64,000 nucleotides of DNA. It comes from Glandiceps talaboti (Eukaryota > Hemichordata > Enteropneusta > Spengelidae). Under the pieces are notes generated by a model. It saw nothing but the letters and a program-made list of their open reading frames with translations, had not been told where the DNA came from and made no database searches. The translations under genes were made by a program, and so were the position numbers. The stretch is from positions 16,349,484-16,413,483 of the forward strand of contig NC_135550.1 of the NCBI RefSeq assembly GCF_964340395.1, written 5' to 3'. How positions within the stretch are numbered: position 1 is the first letter of the stretch; each line of letters begins with the position of its first letter. Shown here in pieces: positions 25,690-37,639 of the stretch.

Positions 25690-26760
25690 ATAATGTCGGA
25701 ATGTATTTGCTGTTGACGATATTGTACTTCAAGAGATCTCTTGGCATGGTCACAACAGATCATATTCTAAAGGCATTACACTGTTAGAAATATGATAGCT
25801 TCACTTTTAATATTTGATAGTGAGGGATTAATATCTAAATCATAACAGGAAAGATGGAAAAAAAATTGGCGATTATTGTACAGAACTACACACGACCTCA
25901 TCAGTTTTGCCAGACTGGTATAAAGTGAACTGAACCGAACTTTTATTTCACCCAAAAAAATACAGTCCAGCTGACGTCACTATTTTAGTGTATCTGAATT
26001 ACTTCGTTGTTGGTGATTTTGTCAAGAGATCTCTTGACATGGACAATGGCACGATAAATTTGTTTTAGATCAATCATGATAACTCAACACCACTGAGACA
26101 AAAGTTTGTATGACTTCATTTGAAGATTTTGACTAGATTCAAATAAATGAATTCATATAGAAGACTATTATTACAGCTAGATATAATTTTTTATACGTGT
26201 TATACATCTAAGGAACGATACATGTATTTCATTTAGCCAACAGAAAGGTTGTCCATGATTTGTACTTAATCACGTTTTAATACTGTAGAGATTACAACTC
26301 AAGAGATCTCTTAAAACAGATGTCAACATTGATAAATATCACATAAACCATTTATTATAGCAACATTTACATTCATAGTCATTATTATAAAAACAACAAC
26401 AACGACGACGACGACGACGACAATGTTTAGCTTGAAACAGATCAATGTAGGTGTATTTGGAGATGTGTAGTAAGCGGATAGTAATTTAGGACATTGTGTA
26501 GAACATGGACATGGCTAGTTCTCCTGAATTGTTTCGACGGTCCTCACCACTGAGGTTGCTGTGTCTGTCTGCCTATCTTGCCTGCATGCGTGTGCGTGTG
26601 TGGGTGTGTGTGTGTAAATTTGTGTCTGCTATAGTTAACAACAACAGCCTGTTAGAATACTGTTATCAAACATCAAATCTCAAGAGATCTCTTCAGTTTT
26701 ATCTGTATGTTATTGGTGATTACACTGAAAACATTGGAAAAGACCTATTGACTTCTGATA
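25690..26760 (+). repeat. Cassette 2 and inverted-duplication arm A (sites 25731, 26024, 26301, 26682)
   Basis: Type 2 sites at 25731 and 26024 are followed by type 1 sites at 26301 (opposed) and 26682. The 277-bp cassette 26024-26312 contains AGATCAATCATGATAACTC and GATACATGTATTTCATTTAG. Its reverse complement lies at 30653-30942. The part around 25861-25915 is inverted at about 31650-31715. The left flank of 26024 and right flank of 26301 recur in direct orientation at 36480-36830. Confidence 0.85.
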
Positions 26761-27369
26761 GTTATACAACAATTGGTTTGTTATGGAATGGAGCACTGGT
26801 GCAATTTTCCAAAAGAAGGAACAGTGACTAGTTTCAGCTGGTTTTAATGTAGACTGACCGACCACAAGGTCACATCTTCTAGGCCGGTGTAAATCAGATA
26901 ACAGCTCAGATGAATTAAATATTCAAAGGTGTGGTGAAATGCTTTACAGTTGTTAGGACAATCGATAGGTAGGCAACAGTGGTCAGTAATAGATTAAAGT
27001 GTGTTCACCTTTGCATGGATTTCAGAAATAGGATGACAATTAAACAATAAGTCGAAGACTTGATGTGCAAATTGTCGGCAATATATATACTTGCTTTGTC
27101 TAAAATTGGACAGAAATGCATTAGCATTAACACTATCTCTCGGCACTGCTGAATTGTTCACACTGTAAAATGACCACTAAGTGACAAATTATACCAGAAG
27201 TCGTTGTTTGTGATGTACAAAACATTAGACGTGTCCAAACTGAACTTAATTGGTTATTTCGAAATTTAATATGTTTTCAGTTAAAGCTCAGTGTTTCGGA
27301 AAGCTCACAACCGAAAATAGACAGATAACAATTTGGACAATAGACGAACTACTATCTAGATATACTCTG

Positions 27370-27975
27370 GATAGTAGTATACCAATGGAGAGACTGATCT
27401 GGTGAGATCTTGAACATCTTTTCCTTGACATCAGACTATGAGACAGGTGTAAAGTCCATTCCAATAACTGACTCTGTTATTGATTCTGTTCACCACTTTA
27501 TGTCAAAACAAGATTGTTGTTAACACATTATCTCAAGAGATCTCTTGACATGGACAAAGGAAATATTGTTTTGAGATAAATTACGATAATTGGAACATAT
27601 AACATAAATATTGTATGTCATAGTTTGGACCATCATATTTGGAAGAATTGGTGTTGAAATTGTACGAATGCAAGATACAACTCTCTGCAAGTTATATAAC
27701 GTCTATTATAATTGGGCATGAACAATGTAAAGAAATCACTATCCCTTATCTTGTTTGTTTTGTGACTATCTGTGTGGTACATCATTATCAATGTTTGAGC
27801 GGAAAGGTCGCTTCGATCCAGTTCTACCCAAACCCATGTTTGTAGCATTTATGTCTTCATGTGGTATGGTAGAACATATCTCTATGGTTGAAGGTTCTGA
27901 TTTGTGTATATACCCATGACTTCGAAGTCAATACAGATTAGAAATCAAGCGATCTCTTCGGAAATATAAACCAAC
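27370..27975 (+). repeat. Palindrome-bracketed cassette 3 (site 27535 and decayed site 27947)
   Basis: This is a direct diverged copy of cassette 1, offset 4.1-4.2 kb. The first site is intact; the second reads AAGCGATCTCTT, one change from the core. Confidence 0.8.
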
Positions 27976-28019
27976 TTTGATGATCACGAATTGAGGGGTT
28001 GTTCCCAAATTATGTTGTA

Positions 28020-28390
28020 ACTTAAAGGTGTATGCGTCTCAGAAGTAAAAATCTTGACCATTCGCTGTAACTTTGTTCAAGGCAACCCTACCCCATTCTC
28101 AGTTTATTATCAAGTAAAAAAGCGCGGGTCACCGTACCATTTTCTCAAAAAGAGGTCAAAATAATATCAAGATTACTGTCAGTTTAAAATCCAATATGGC
28201 CACCAAAGACTGTGTTAAACTCTATGGAAAAATAAAAATATTTTAGATTTCCTTGAAAACAAGACGGTGAACCCAAATATTTCTTTAAAGATTTGGGAAT
28301 GGGCTTTCAATGGCAAAAATTTGGAGAAGTTTTAAGAAATGTAATTTCCATGGAAATAAAATTGGTCCCGAGTGATATTCTGCCTCAAAG
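28020..28390 (-). repeat. Dispersed repeat family R1, inverted copy
   Basis: The reverse complement shows GTTCACCGTCTTGTTTTCAA, CATAGAGTT and CATATTGGATTTTAAA, matching the copies at 10370-10690 and 32880-33160. It sits in the one large gap (27.96-30.65 kb) of the palindrome cluster. Confidence 0.65.
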
Positions 28391-28465
28391 CACTGATGTT
28401 GTTTTAACATCAAATGATGAGAAGCATATGAACAACAAATTGACATAAAGGTAACATCCGTTACA

Positions 28466-28698
28466 TACGAAAGCCTATTAGAACTTCACACTTCACACTG
28501 TATGGAGTGTGGTGTGAAGTGTGAACTATGAAGTCTGAAGTGGGAAGTGTGAAGTGTGAAGTATGAAGTGGGAAGTGTGAAGTGTGAAGTGTGAACTATG
28601 AAGTGTGAAGTGGGAAGTGGGAAGTGTTAAGTGTGAACTATGAACTATGAAGTGTGAAGTGGGAAGTGGGAAGTGTGAAATCCTAATAGGCTTTCGTA
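28466..28698. repeat. Minisatellite (GAAGTGTGAAGTGG-like) enclosed by short inverted repeats
   Basis: TACGAAAGCCTATTAG at the left and CTAATAGGCTTTCGTA at the right are inverted copies enclosing tandem GAAGTGNGAAGTG units. The design suggests an element whose interior expanded after insertion. Confidence 0.8.
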
Positions 28699-30287
28699 GT
28701 TATATGTCCTGATTCTGTACAAATTACGTTTACCCGCCATCTCACTAGATCAGACTCAAGGTGAGATATAGTGGGGTACATGTGTTGAATGGGGGGGGGG
28801 GGTATATTTTGATAGTTGTTCATATTGATTTGAATTCTTGTTTGTCGTTTTGGATGTAAAATATGTCTGACTACTCAGTTCTATAAATTCTTACATTTAT
28901 TGGCGCCAACCAATAAACGATAATGGTTAGCTTAAATTTTGTTTTCAAATGACCAATTATGTTCAACTTGAACAGGTTGAACATGTTGAACACCAGACCC
29001 ATACTACTCGAAAATGCCATTCATAATTGATAATCCCTACGCGTCTTTTGTATTAATATTGTAAAAAGTTAATCGTACTTTTCACACTCTATATCAAAAT
29101 GTACAGCATTAATGGTAAAATTAGGAATTAGAATGCTTTCTATTAACGGTTAGCCTTGCACATTTTGATTGTCTTTTTTAGATCTCGATCCTTTTAAGGG
29201 TGAACAAACTTTTATTTCCAGCACCCATGGCCGATATCATGCAACTACGGATCGATCTAGTCTGGGCATTTTACAAAACCGGTGTATATGTAAATATATC
29301 TCCATATACCTAGTCGTAAATCCGAGGTGTTTAGCTTTTCAGTGTTTTTGACTCCAGCTCTGAACTGTTAAAGTTAAACTTTATTAATGTTTTTTGTTAA
29401 TGTTCCCTGACCGGTTTCGCCTAGACTGTTTGTTTTGTCGCCTCAAACTGATACATCTTTTAATGTGTCCTGTTTTTAGAGTAACGTGTTGCAAAAACGT
29501 CAAATGTTAAGCTTTTATGACAAGGAGTGTGTATGTCTCACATACACCCAAATGCTAAGCTTTTATGACATGTACAAAGAGTGTGTTACGTATTAGTGTA
29601 TGTGCCATCTGCCTTGGTTGACCCTCTGTGCTCATTGACTTTTATTTGTAATTTGTCAAACTTATGTAAGCGATACAATTGCCTTTTGTTTTGTGTATCT
29701 ATATTAAACTCGTACAGTGAATAAAATAACTAACTAAGGGTAACTACAACGCGTTGCATATTACTGTTCGCTGTCTCTGTTTGATACAACCACCCAGAAA
29801 TAAAAAAAGAAACTAAGCATGCTACACTTTTAAGATACCAATATCGCAACTTTCTTGCTATATTTTGTCTTAATTCATACTCTCTACAACTAGATACGTG
29901 TGTGTCAATGCATTTTTAAGTCTGCATGGTGGCCGGTTTTGTTCATTTCATTTAGACAAAACGTAACAAGAAATTGCATTCATTCCATATTAAAATGTTG
30001 CATATGCAGCTTTTTATTGGTTTCTGTGTAGAAACAGAGCCAATGAACAGTAACCTATAACGCGCTGTGTATTGTATCTCATATTTTATCTCACTTTAAC
30101 CTGGCCTCCATAAGGTGATATCTTGTTTCTCCTTGAAACCACAGTTCAAGCCAATATATTTTCTCGGTGTGTCTATAACCGGTGTGACATTCATCAATAT
30201 GTGACTTACATTTAATTGATTTCACTACTGTTCCTTTTTTGTTTTTCTGTATTGGAATTACTAGTCAAAATGCGTCGGATTTTAAAG

Positions 30288-30423
30288 ATCGAAAGCCCCC
30301 CCCCCCCCCCCGTTCAGTAGACTTATGATATTACTATTAGAGAGAGTGAGCGAGCGAGTGAGTGCGCGCGCGCGTGTCTGTGTGTGTCTGTGTGTCTGTG
30401 TGTCTGTGTCTGTGTGTGTGTCT

Positions 30424-30487
<64 letters not shown>
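30288..30487. repeat. Poly-C run and (GT)n microsatellite
   Basis: C run at about 30296-30311, GAGCGAGCGAGTGAG at about 30346, then TGTC/TGTG units and uninterrupted (GT)n to 30487. Confidence 0.95.
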
Positions 30488-30489
<2 letters not shown>

Positions 30490-30589
30490 AGATCGTATTT
30501 AGGTATCTCTCTGTAGTGAAAAAAAACACCGGCTTGCCATATTCATTTGCAAATCAAGTATTTCACTAACCGATTGTCGAATAACTATC

Positions 30590-31870
30590 AGAAGTCAATA
30601 GGTCTTTTCCAATGTTTTCAGTGTAATCACTAATAGTATACAGATAAAACTGAAGAGATCTCTTGAGTTGTAATCTCTACAGTATTAAAACGTGATTAAG
30701 TACAAATCATGGACAACCTTTCTGTTGGCTAAATGAAATACATGTATCGTTCCTTAGATGTATAAAACGTATAAAAAATTATATCTAGCTGTAATAATAG
30801 TCTTATTATATAAGTTCATTTATTTGAATCTCGTCAAAATCTTCAAATGAAGTCATACAAACTTTTGTCTCAGTGGTGTTGAGTTATCATGATTGATCTA
30901 AAACAAATATATCGTGCCATTGTCCATGTCAAGAGATCTCTTGACAAAATCACCAACAACGAAGTAATTCAGACACACTAAAATAGTGACGTCAGGTGTA
31001 CTGTGATATGATATGATAATGTACTAACTTGACACGTGTAACATCACGTGCCTACTGGGTTACATTCACACCACGTCTCACATTTAATATATATATGTGT
31101 AGCACGGTAATATCAGAACCTTTTTTCGGTTTTTTTCTGTATTAAAAATATTCTAACAATACTCAATCTTAAAACATGCAGGGTCTGTGAAATCCAAACA
31201 GAGATAACATGTTTTGCTGTGAAAGAAACACTATGACGTTGAATAAATTGTTGATTACAGACAACACTGCAGAAGTCATTTGTGGTTTGTTCAGAAGATA
31301 TAACCAGTAACTATCATTGTTTACATCTTTTTTCAAGAGATCTCTTGAGTTTTAATCTTTATACCTTTAAACACAGTGATTACATGCCGTACTATAGACA
31401 ACCAACGACAGCCTACTTTCTCGTCTTTTTTCCCCATCGATTTTCAAAAGGTGTGAAATGTACAAAACCGAGGCCACATTTACCTGTTGATGAATACTGT
31501 TTTTTTTTCAATCTATAAACTTTAGAGATCGTGTGTTGATTAGCATTCAATGGAAAAACCCTGGTCAGGATTAGATTAGATATAACTGGCCCTCTTTCTG
31601 CGAACTTTGGACGGATGTGCCAAATAGACTAATAATAGTAATTTCATGATAGAGAATAACCAGTCTGGTCAAACTGATGAGGGCGTGTAGTTCTGTACAA
31701 TTACAAACTCGGTTCCATCTTTTCTGTTAAAGTTTTTGATATGAATACATCTCTATACTTCAAGAAGTGAAGACATCTGATTTCTAAAAAGTGTAGAACC
31801 ATTACGGTCAATTTGTTATGTCCATGTCAAGAGATCTCTTGATGTAATCGTCAACAATAAATTCCGATAT
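30590..31870 (-). repeat. Inverted-duplication arm B (sites 30653, 30931, 31335, 31829)
   Basis: The reverse complement of this block follows arm A (25690-26760): the site at 31829 corresponds to 25731, the site at 30931 to 26024 and the site at 30653 to 26301. It differs by an extra segment of roughly 0.6 kb (about 31040-31640) carrying the type 1 site 31335, and by lacking the 370 bp between 26312 and 26682. The site at 30653 has type 1 arms on both sides. Confidence 0.85.
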
Positions 31871-32346
31871 TGAACCTTAGATCCAGATACTGTGAGATGT
31901 TGCCAGGATGAAGCTTACCCAGTGACGTCATACAAATGACCGACAACGCATCGACTATTGTTCAAACGCTCTAAACAGTTATCTCAGTCATTTTTTAAAA
32001 AATAGGTAGAGTCCATCTTGATAGTACATACCTTCATTGTTCTTAACTTTACTTTATCTTTGTGTGTCTGAATTTTGTATCACCTGGTGTTCTGCCAACA
32101 TATTTTTTTTTATCACAAAACAGTAGATTCCTTGTACGCCAAATGTCAGTAACACACATACGTGATATACTACAGATATATGCAAATTTGGAAGTGAATA
32201 GAGGCAAAATGGAGTTGCCTTGGCGTTTATTCACTCATGGGATATGCTGGGTTAAGTTTTTTTTCATTGTGTATACGCAGTTCTCGAATCTCTTTCTGAA
32301 ATGCTTCAGAATTCCAACGTGTTAGCTATCACCGTGTTCAAATCTC

Positions 32347-32358
32347 AAGAGATCTCTT
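32347..32358 (+). repeat. Isolated type 1 palindrome
   Basis: TCAAGAGATCTCTTGA is followed by CTTCTGATCTATACACAC, with the left flank AATCTC as at 22046 and 26682. There is no close opposed partner. Confidence 0.85.
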
Positions 32359-32879
32359 GACTTCTGATCTATACACACTATTAAACGTTAATACACCCCA
32401 TCACTATATAGATGTAACTTATCACTGCATGTCTCGTGTGGCATCAGATTTGTAAACGTGAATTGACATAACAAAGATCACTAATTTGAAAGATTGTAGA
32501 TTGTTTTCCTTTAGAACTGAAATTTTATAAACACCCAAATCTAAATGACCTTTCAGCATAAACCTTGATAGATGACCCCTATAAGTAGTTTATCCTAAAT
32601 AAATAAATAGGATGCGAATTTTCTGCAATTTATAACAACAACACTATGATATAGTATGTAGGACAAGTGTATAGTTAAACTAATAACCTGCAACGTCGAC
32701 GATCTAACATGTTATGTTATATGCTAACAGTGCAATTTCCTCATTACAAAACTATTTTATCACACTTTCACCCTGCCTTTTTTACAGGGTCGATATTTTA
32801 GAAAAAAAATATATGCCAGGATAATAAGTGGATCTATAATATCAATATTCCTGTCAATGAACTGTTCAGTTATTCGGAC

Positions 32880-33160
32880 CCTTATTTCCACCGGGGCCCA
32901 ATTTCCCTGGAAATCATGCACGCTCTTTACATTTTTCCCCAAACTTTGCTATATGAAAGCATTTTCTTTGTGTTTCTGAAATAATATAGACAGAATTTTT
33001 GATGTTCATCGTCTTGTTTTCATGACGATCTTTCATATTTACAGAGTGAACACATTCAGCGGCCATATTGGATTCTAAAATTAATTGTTTTCTTGAACAA
33101 AGTGAAAGCAAAAGTGTAAGATTTTTTTTCCCAAGGAGCATACTACTTTAAGTGAACATG
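32880..33160 (+). repeat. Dispersed repeat family R1, copy 3
   Basis: GTTCATCGTCTTGTTTTCAT, GCGGCCATATTGGATTCTAA and ATTTCCCTGGAAATCATG match the other copies in order. Confidence 0.65.
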
Positions 33161-33694
33161 GTCTGGAATTTGTTGCTTTGGACAGTAATAAAACGTTACT
33201 TGTGTTTTACTACTTACCGAAACATGCCTAAGTATGAGTACTCACTCAAGGCTGGTAGAATCCTTAAACACCACTTTTAGTTATAAAAAAAATGTCACAC
33301 ATCTTTTTATTCGTAGCTTGACCCCATAACTGATATTTTGAATTACACTATTATTTCGCCTTCTCAACCAACAAATGTTCAAGGTGTCACGAAGTCATTT
33401 CTTTGTCGCGAGGTTAACACCAGAACATCGTGTATTTTGATGTTGTTCAGGGCATGTATGCCAAGTTAGTAGACTAATACCAGAACTATTTTATGTAAGT
33501 ATTTACCGTGCACCCAGTTACGGAAATATGTTCACTTCAAACACATGTAACTTGAACTCAAACAGTGTCCACGTTGCAAAATCGCGGTAATCGGTGAAAC
33601 TATGAAGGCGACCTAAACATGAACCCAGCGTTTAATACTGCTCTTCTGATCAGGAGAGTTGAGAAACGTCGTCCGTAAAAAGGTCACTGGCTAC

Positions 33695-34275
33695 TTCAGG
33701 GTTAAAGTCCATTGCATGCAATAACGACCTCTGGTTCTGTTGACTTAGATCACTACTTGATGTCAGAATTAAATAAATGTGAACGGTTTATCTCAAGAGA
33801 TCTCTTGACATGAAACAAAGGAAACACAGACCTATTTCAGCTTAACCATGTTTTCCTTCATGTCGACCAATTAAGAAGACATAATCTTAATATTCATTCA
33901 TCAGAACTTGAAAACAATAAATAGAAATACACGTTGACCATGAAATAGCCTTGAAACAGAACTGATTATGACTATTGACAGCACGGGATTTTTTGGGTTT
34001 TTTTTTAATACAAAGAGTTTATTCCTATGTGTTATCTTATCTGTCTAACGTACGCCACAACTAGGACACAGCTTTACTAAAGTTTGCATCATCGTGTCTC
34101 GTACTCCATCGGGTTTGAAAACATGCTATGAATTTCACCAAATAATTATTTTCGCATATTGAACATTTCCATTCATACTTGTAATTGATTGATTGAGTTT
34201 ATCTCAATTACTAAGATGTAGTTGCCCAGATCAGAAGTCAAGAGATCTCTTCAGATGATAATCAAAAACATGTCA
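33695..34275 (+). repeat. Palindrome-bracketed cassette 4 (sites 33795 and 34240)
   Basis: Type 2 site then opposed type 1 site, 445 bp apart. The leader is near-identical to 24680-24823 but the interior is different. Confidence 0.8.
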
Positions 34276-34939
34276 GCCATTAAAATAGGTGAAATAGACT
34301 TCTTTACAATTTATGTTAGACTGGGATAACCATTATATGATAAGTTTTGGCTTCCAATGAATCAAAATTTATTTATGCGAAAAGAATGACTATAAAAACG
34401 CCACACGAATTGTTACCCAGTGTTCCTGCTGACCATTGCGTCACAGCTAGCCTGAGTTGTCGGTCATTTTTGAAAGAAATATACATACCCATGTAGTTAA
34501 AAAAAAAGAGAAGAAATGTACAAGAAAACAAATATGATATTCCATCATTTATTAGCTCATATCATAGGTACTGTGATAGAAATTCAATCTATTGTCCATG
34601 CTTTACACATTCATACAGAGTGAGTTAGCTACTACGTATACATTCACCATTGTCAGCAATTGTACATTTACAGTTTACATGTGATTACTATTTCATCCAT
34701 ATGGCCACTTTACATGTAACAGCTGAAGAAAAAAGTTCTCCTTGGCAGACAACCAAGCCAACCAAACTTCAACTGATAAAATCAACTTTGAGAATAATGG
34801 ATATTGTGCTATCAAAATGGACTTTACAGAATGTTTATCAACGGATTGAGATAACTTATAAAATTAAGAACACTTGAACAATGGTCAATTTATACCCTAT
34901 TGTGTTGTAACTGGGTTTTAGCTGCCTTGGATTACAGGT

Positions 34940-35005
34940 GGTGTTCGAATCGATTCGTTGGTGACGATTCACTTCAAGAGATCTCTTAGTATGGATATGG
35001 AAAAC
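34940..35005 (+). repeat. Isolated type 2 palindrome (34976)
   Basis: GTTGGTGACGATTCACTTCA leads into the core, followed by TTAGTATGGATATGGAAAAC. It is closest to the site at 25731. Confidence 0.8.
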
Positions 35006-35454
35006 ACCAGTCGTGATATATATACATGTAGACGGTTACAGACAATATTAAATATGATTAGATTTAACGTTGCCGAATGGTTAGAGTGGATGGTTTTGAA
35101 TCTGCAAGTTACACCAAGGTGCTATTAATAAGGTGTTGTTGTTTTTGTTTCTGAATGGCTGGGGATAGAGTGTGACGTAGTCAACACAGTCGTGTGTGTG
35201 AGTGGGGACCTGGTAGGACAGAAGGGAGGGGGAGGCTGGTAGGATAGATGTCGTTGTGTACGTGTGATTGTGTTCATCCTGTGCGCTTATAGAGGCTGCA
35301 GTGGAATGACAAATCATGTCATACAAACGATTTCTCTACACACGCCCTCACCAGTTAGACCAGACCCGGTCCGGAATATTTTTTTGCCATATTTATCTTG
35401 CTTTATTTCATCATATTACATCTTGGGTATAAGCTCGATAGTAATTGCATTTAC

Positions 35455-35735
35455 GGCTCAGTTTGATCCAAGTTTTAGAAGTCAGGGCTAATTAAATCAA
35501 ACTATAGTGCTTGCATAAACGGATCAGTTTAAACCAAGTTTTAGATGTCAGGGCTAATCCAGCCAGTGTCTCTATAAATTGATCAGTTTAATCCATTTTG
35601 TTTTAGAAATCAGAGCTAATCCAGTCAGCGCTTGCATAAACGGACCAGTTTGATCCAAGTTTTAGATGTCAGAGCTAATCCAGTCTGTCTCATGATCAGT
35701 TTAATCCAAGTTTTCGATGTCATGGCTAATTGGCC
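35455..35735 (+). repeat. Minisatellite, about five units of 60-70 bp
   Basis: Each unit contains ATCAGTTTRATCCAAGTTTT, then AGATGTCAGGGCTAATCCAG and GCTTGCATAAAC. The units differ by substitutions and small deletions. Confidence 0.85.
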
Positions 35736-36199
35736 TTTCCAAAATTTGCCATGGTGGCGCTCTACTTCCTGTCTGTGTGTAACTTGAGGGTATACATGGT
35801 ATAGATTACTCAAGGTTAATCATAGAGCTCTGCTGCTTTCCTCGATGTCTGAACAATACGAAAAACATCCCGGATTTACACTACAGAATCATACCGTATA
35901 TATGAGGTAATGATACCCCCAATTTGAGCGAGGGGCTGTATTCTAAATTTCCTGTTAGCTGTCTGAAATGGCCTATTAATATATGATGCCTCAGTGGATA
36001 AATTGCAAGTTGGAGACAAACAAATATAACTTGTACATTTTCAGCTACGCGTTGTGTAAAATAGCCCAGAACTCTCAAGAGGCCTAGATCTCCTAAAAAA
36101 ACTCAAAGGTAAACATGTAATTTCAGCTAAATTTCCTACATATACCAACATGTATAACCACAGGTTGTTGTTTTGAACGTCATCAACTTTTAAATTATT

Positions 36200-36269
36200 G
36201 TCTCGTGAATAACGCCGCAATGTCGAAATATTACGGTAATATTTTGACATGCTGCATTATTCATGAGAC
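36200..36269. repeat. 70-bp foldback with 34-bp arms
   Basis: GTCTCGTGAATAACGCCGCA to AATATTAC is mirrored by GTAATATT to ATTCATGAGAC, with few mismatches and a one-base centre. The loop is too small for a typical microRNA precursor, so a palindromic DNA element is more likely. Confidence 0.75.
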
Positions 36270-36479
36270 CTTGATGAGAGACAAAAGTTCTGTTATTTGT
36301 TCTGAATATCTTATTTTATTTCATTTTTACGTCATATTACAAATTATACACACCAATTCTATTCATTTTAAAGAAAGCCCCCATTCTTTAGCTTAACAAT
36401 CAATGTGAACAACAGTTGTCCTTAAATTAGAAATCGCATTGTGCTGACAGTTTGCATACCATAACATATTGCTGACTGT

Positions 36480-36830
36480 ACTATTTAGTGTGTCTGAATT
36501 ACTTCGTTGTTGGTGATTTTGTCAAGAGATCTCTTGACACGGATAAAGAAAAGATAGACATATTAGGTGACAGTAAGTCTGATAGCTAAACGTCACTTGA
36601 ATAAAACCGTGTTGTAAGTGAAGATAAAGTATAAGCTTAGAAATAAAGACTTGCATTTCACTTATCTTGTATTTTTTGTGTGTAGTTTAATAAATGTTCG
36701 AATGAATGGCCTTTAGCTTAGGAAATGGAACCTGATGTTTGTCCATGATTTTTGCCTAATCGCTGTTTAATATTGTATAGATTACAACTCAAGAGATCTC
36801 TTCAAACAGATGTCAACATTGATAACATTA
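36480..36830 (+). repeat. Palindrome-bracketed cassette 5 (sites 36524 and 36791)
   Basis: CTGAATTACTTCGTTGTTGG precedes the type 2 site exactly as at 25990. The type 1 site is preceded by GATTACAACTC and followed by AAACAGATGTCAACATTGAT as at 26301. The interior includes TTGTCCATGATTT as in cassette 2 but is otherwise diverged. Confidence 0.85.
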
Positions 36831-36883
36831 CTTTGATCATCTATCAAGGTTTGCTCAAATTTTCTTAAACAACCTGACAACAC

Positions 36884-36893
36884 TATTACCACC

Positions 36894-36970
<77 letters not shown>

Positions 36971-37051
36971 AATCAACAGCATCATCATCATCATCATCAA
37001 CAACAACAACAACAACAAACAAACAAACAAACAAACAAACAAACAAACAAA
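36884..37051. repeat. (CAC)n-(CAA)n-(CAT)n-(CAAA)n microsatellite
   Basis: Compound trinucleotide and tetranucleotide runs. The frames across it are low-complexity artefacts. Confidence 0.95.
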
Positions 37052-37510
37052 TCAATCAGTGTAATTCAAGATATTTACAAGTTCTTAAAAGCAGTATACA
37101 CATAATGAAAATGAACAAAAATCTTACATGTGCACTCTACATTAATACGTATGTTTGTCAATATCTTTCAAAATCTAATTATCTTCGGTACAATTGTGTT
37201 CATTATCATACTACACTGTGATACGTCGAATTCATCTTTCTTATTGCCTTAAATTTCATATATAGGAATGCACACGGTATATTTATTCTTGTATGGGGTC
37301 GGGGGTGGATCCAATGACATTTCATAGTGACCACATGCCAATTCCATGTGTTAACTGCCAGGTCAAAGTTGATGATATTTTTTGTCAACTATTTAAAGCT
37401 GAAATCTAGTAGCAAGGTCAACTACAAGCTAACTATTTCAACCACTCGTGAATCGTCCGTTTTTTAAATCAAATCTGAGTTCTATTGAAGAAGGAATAGT
37501 AAAGCAGAGT

Positions 37511-37639
<129 letters not shown>

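Noticed and set aside
36200-36269. MicroRNA precursor
   Set aside because: The terminal loop is about one base and the stem is almost perfect; a palindromic DNA element fits better without small-RNA data.
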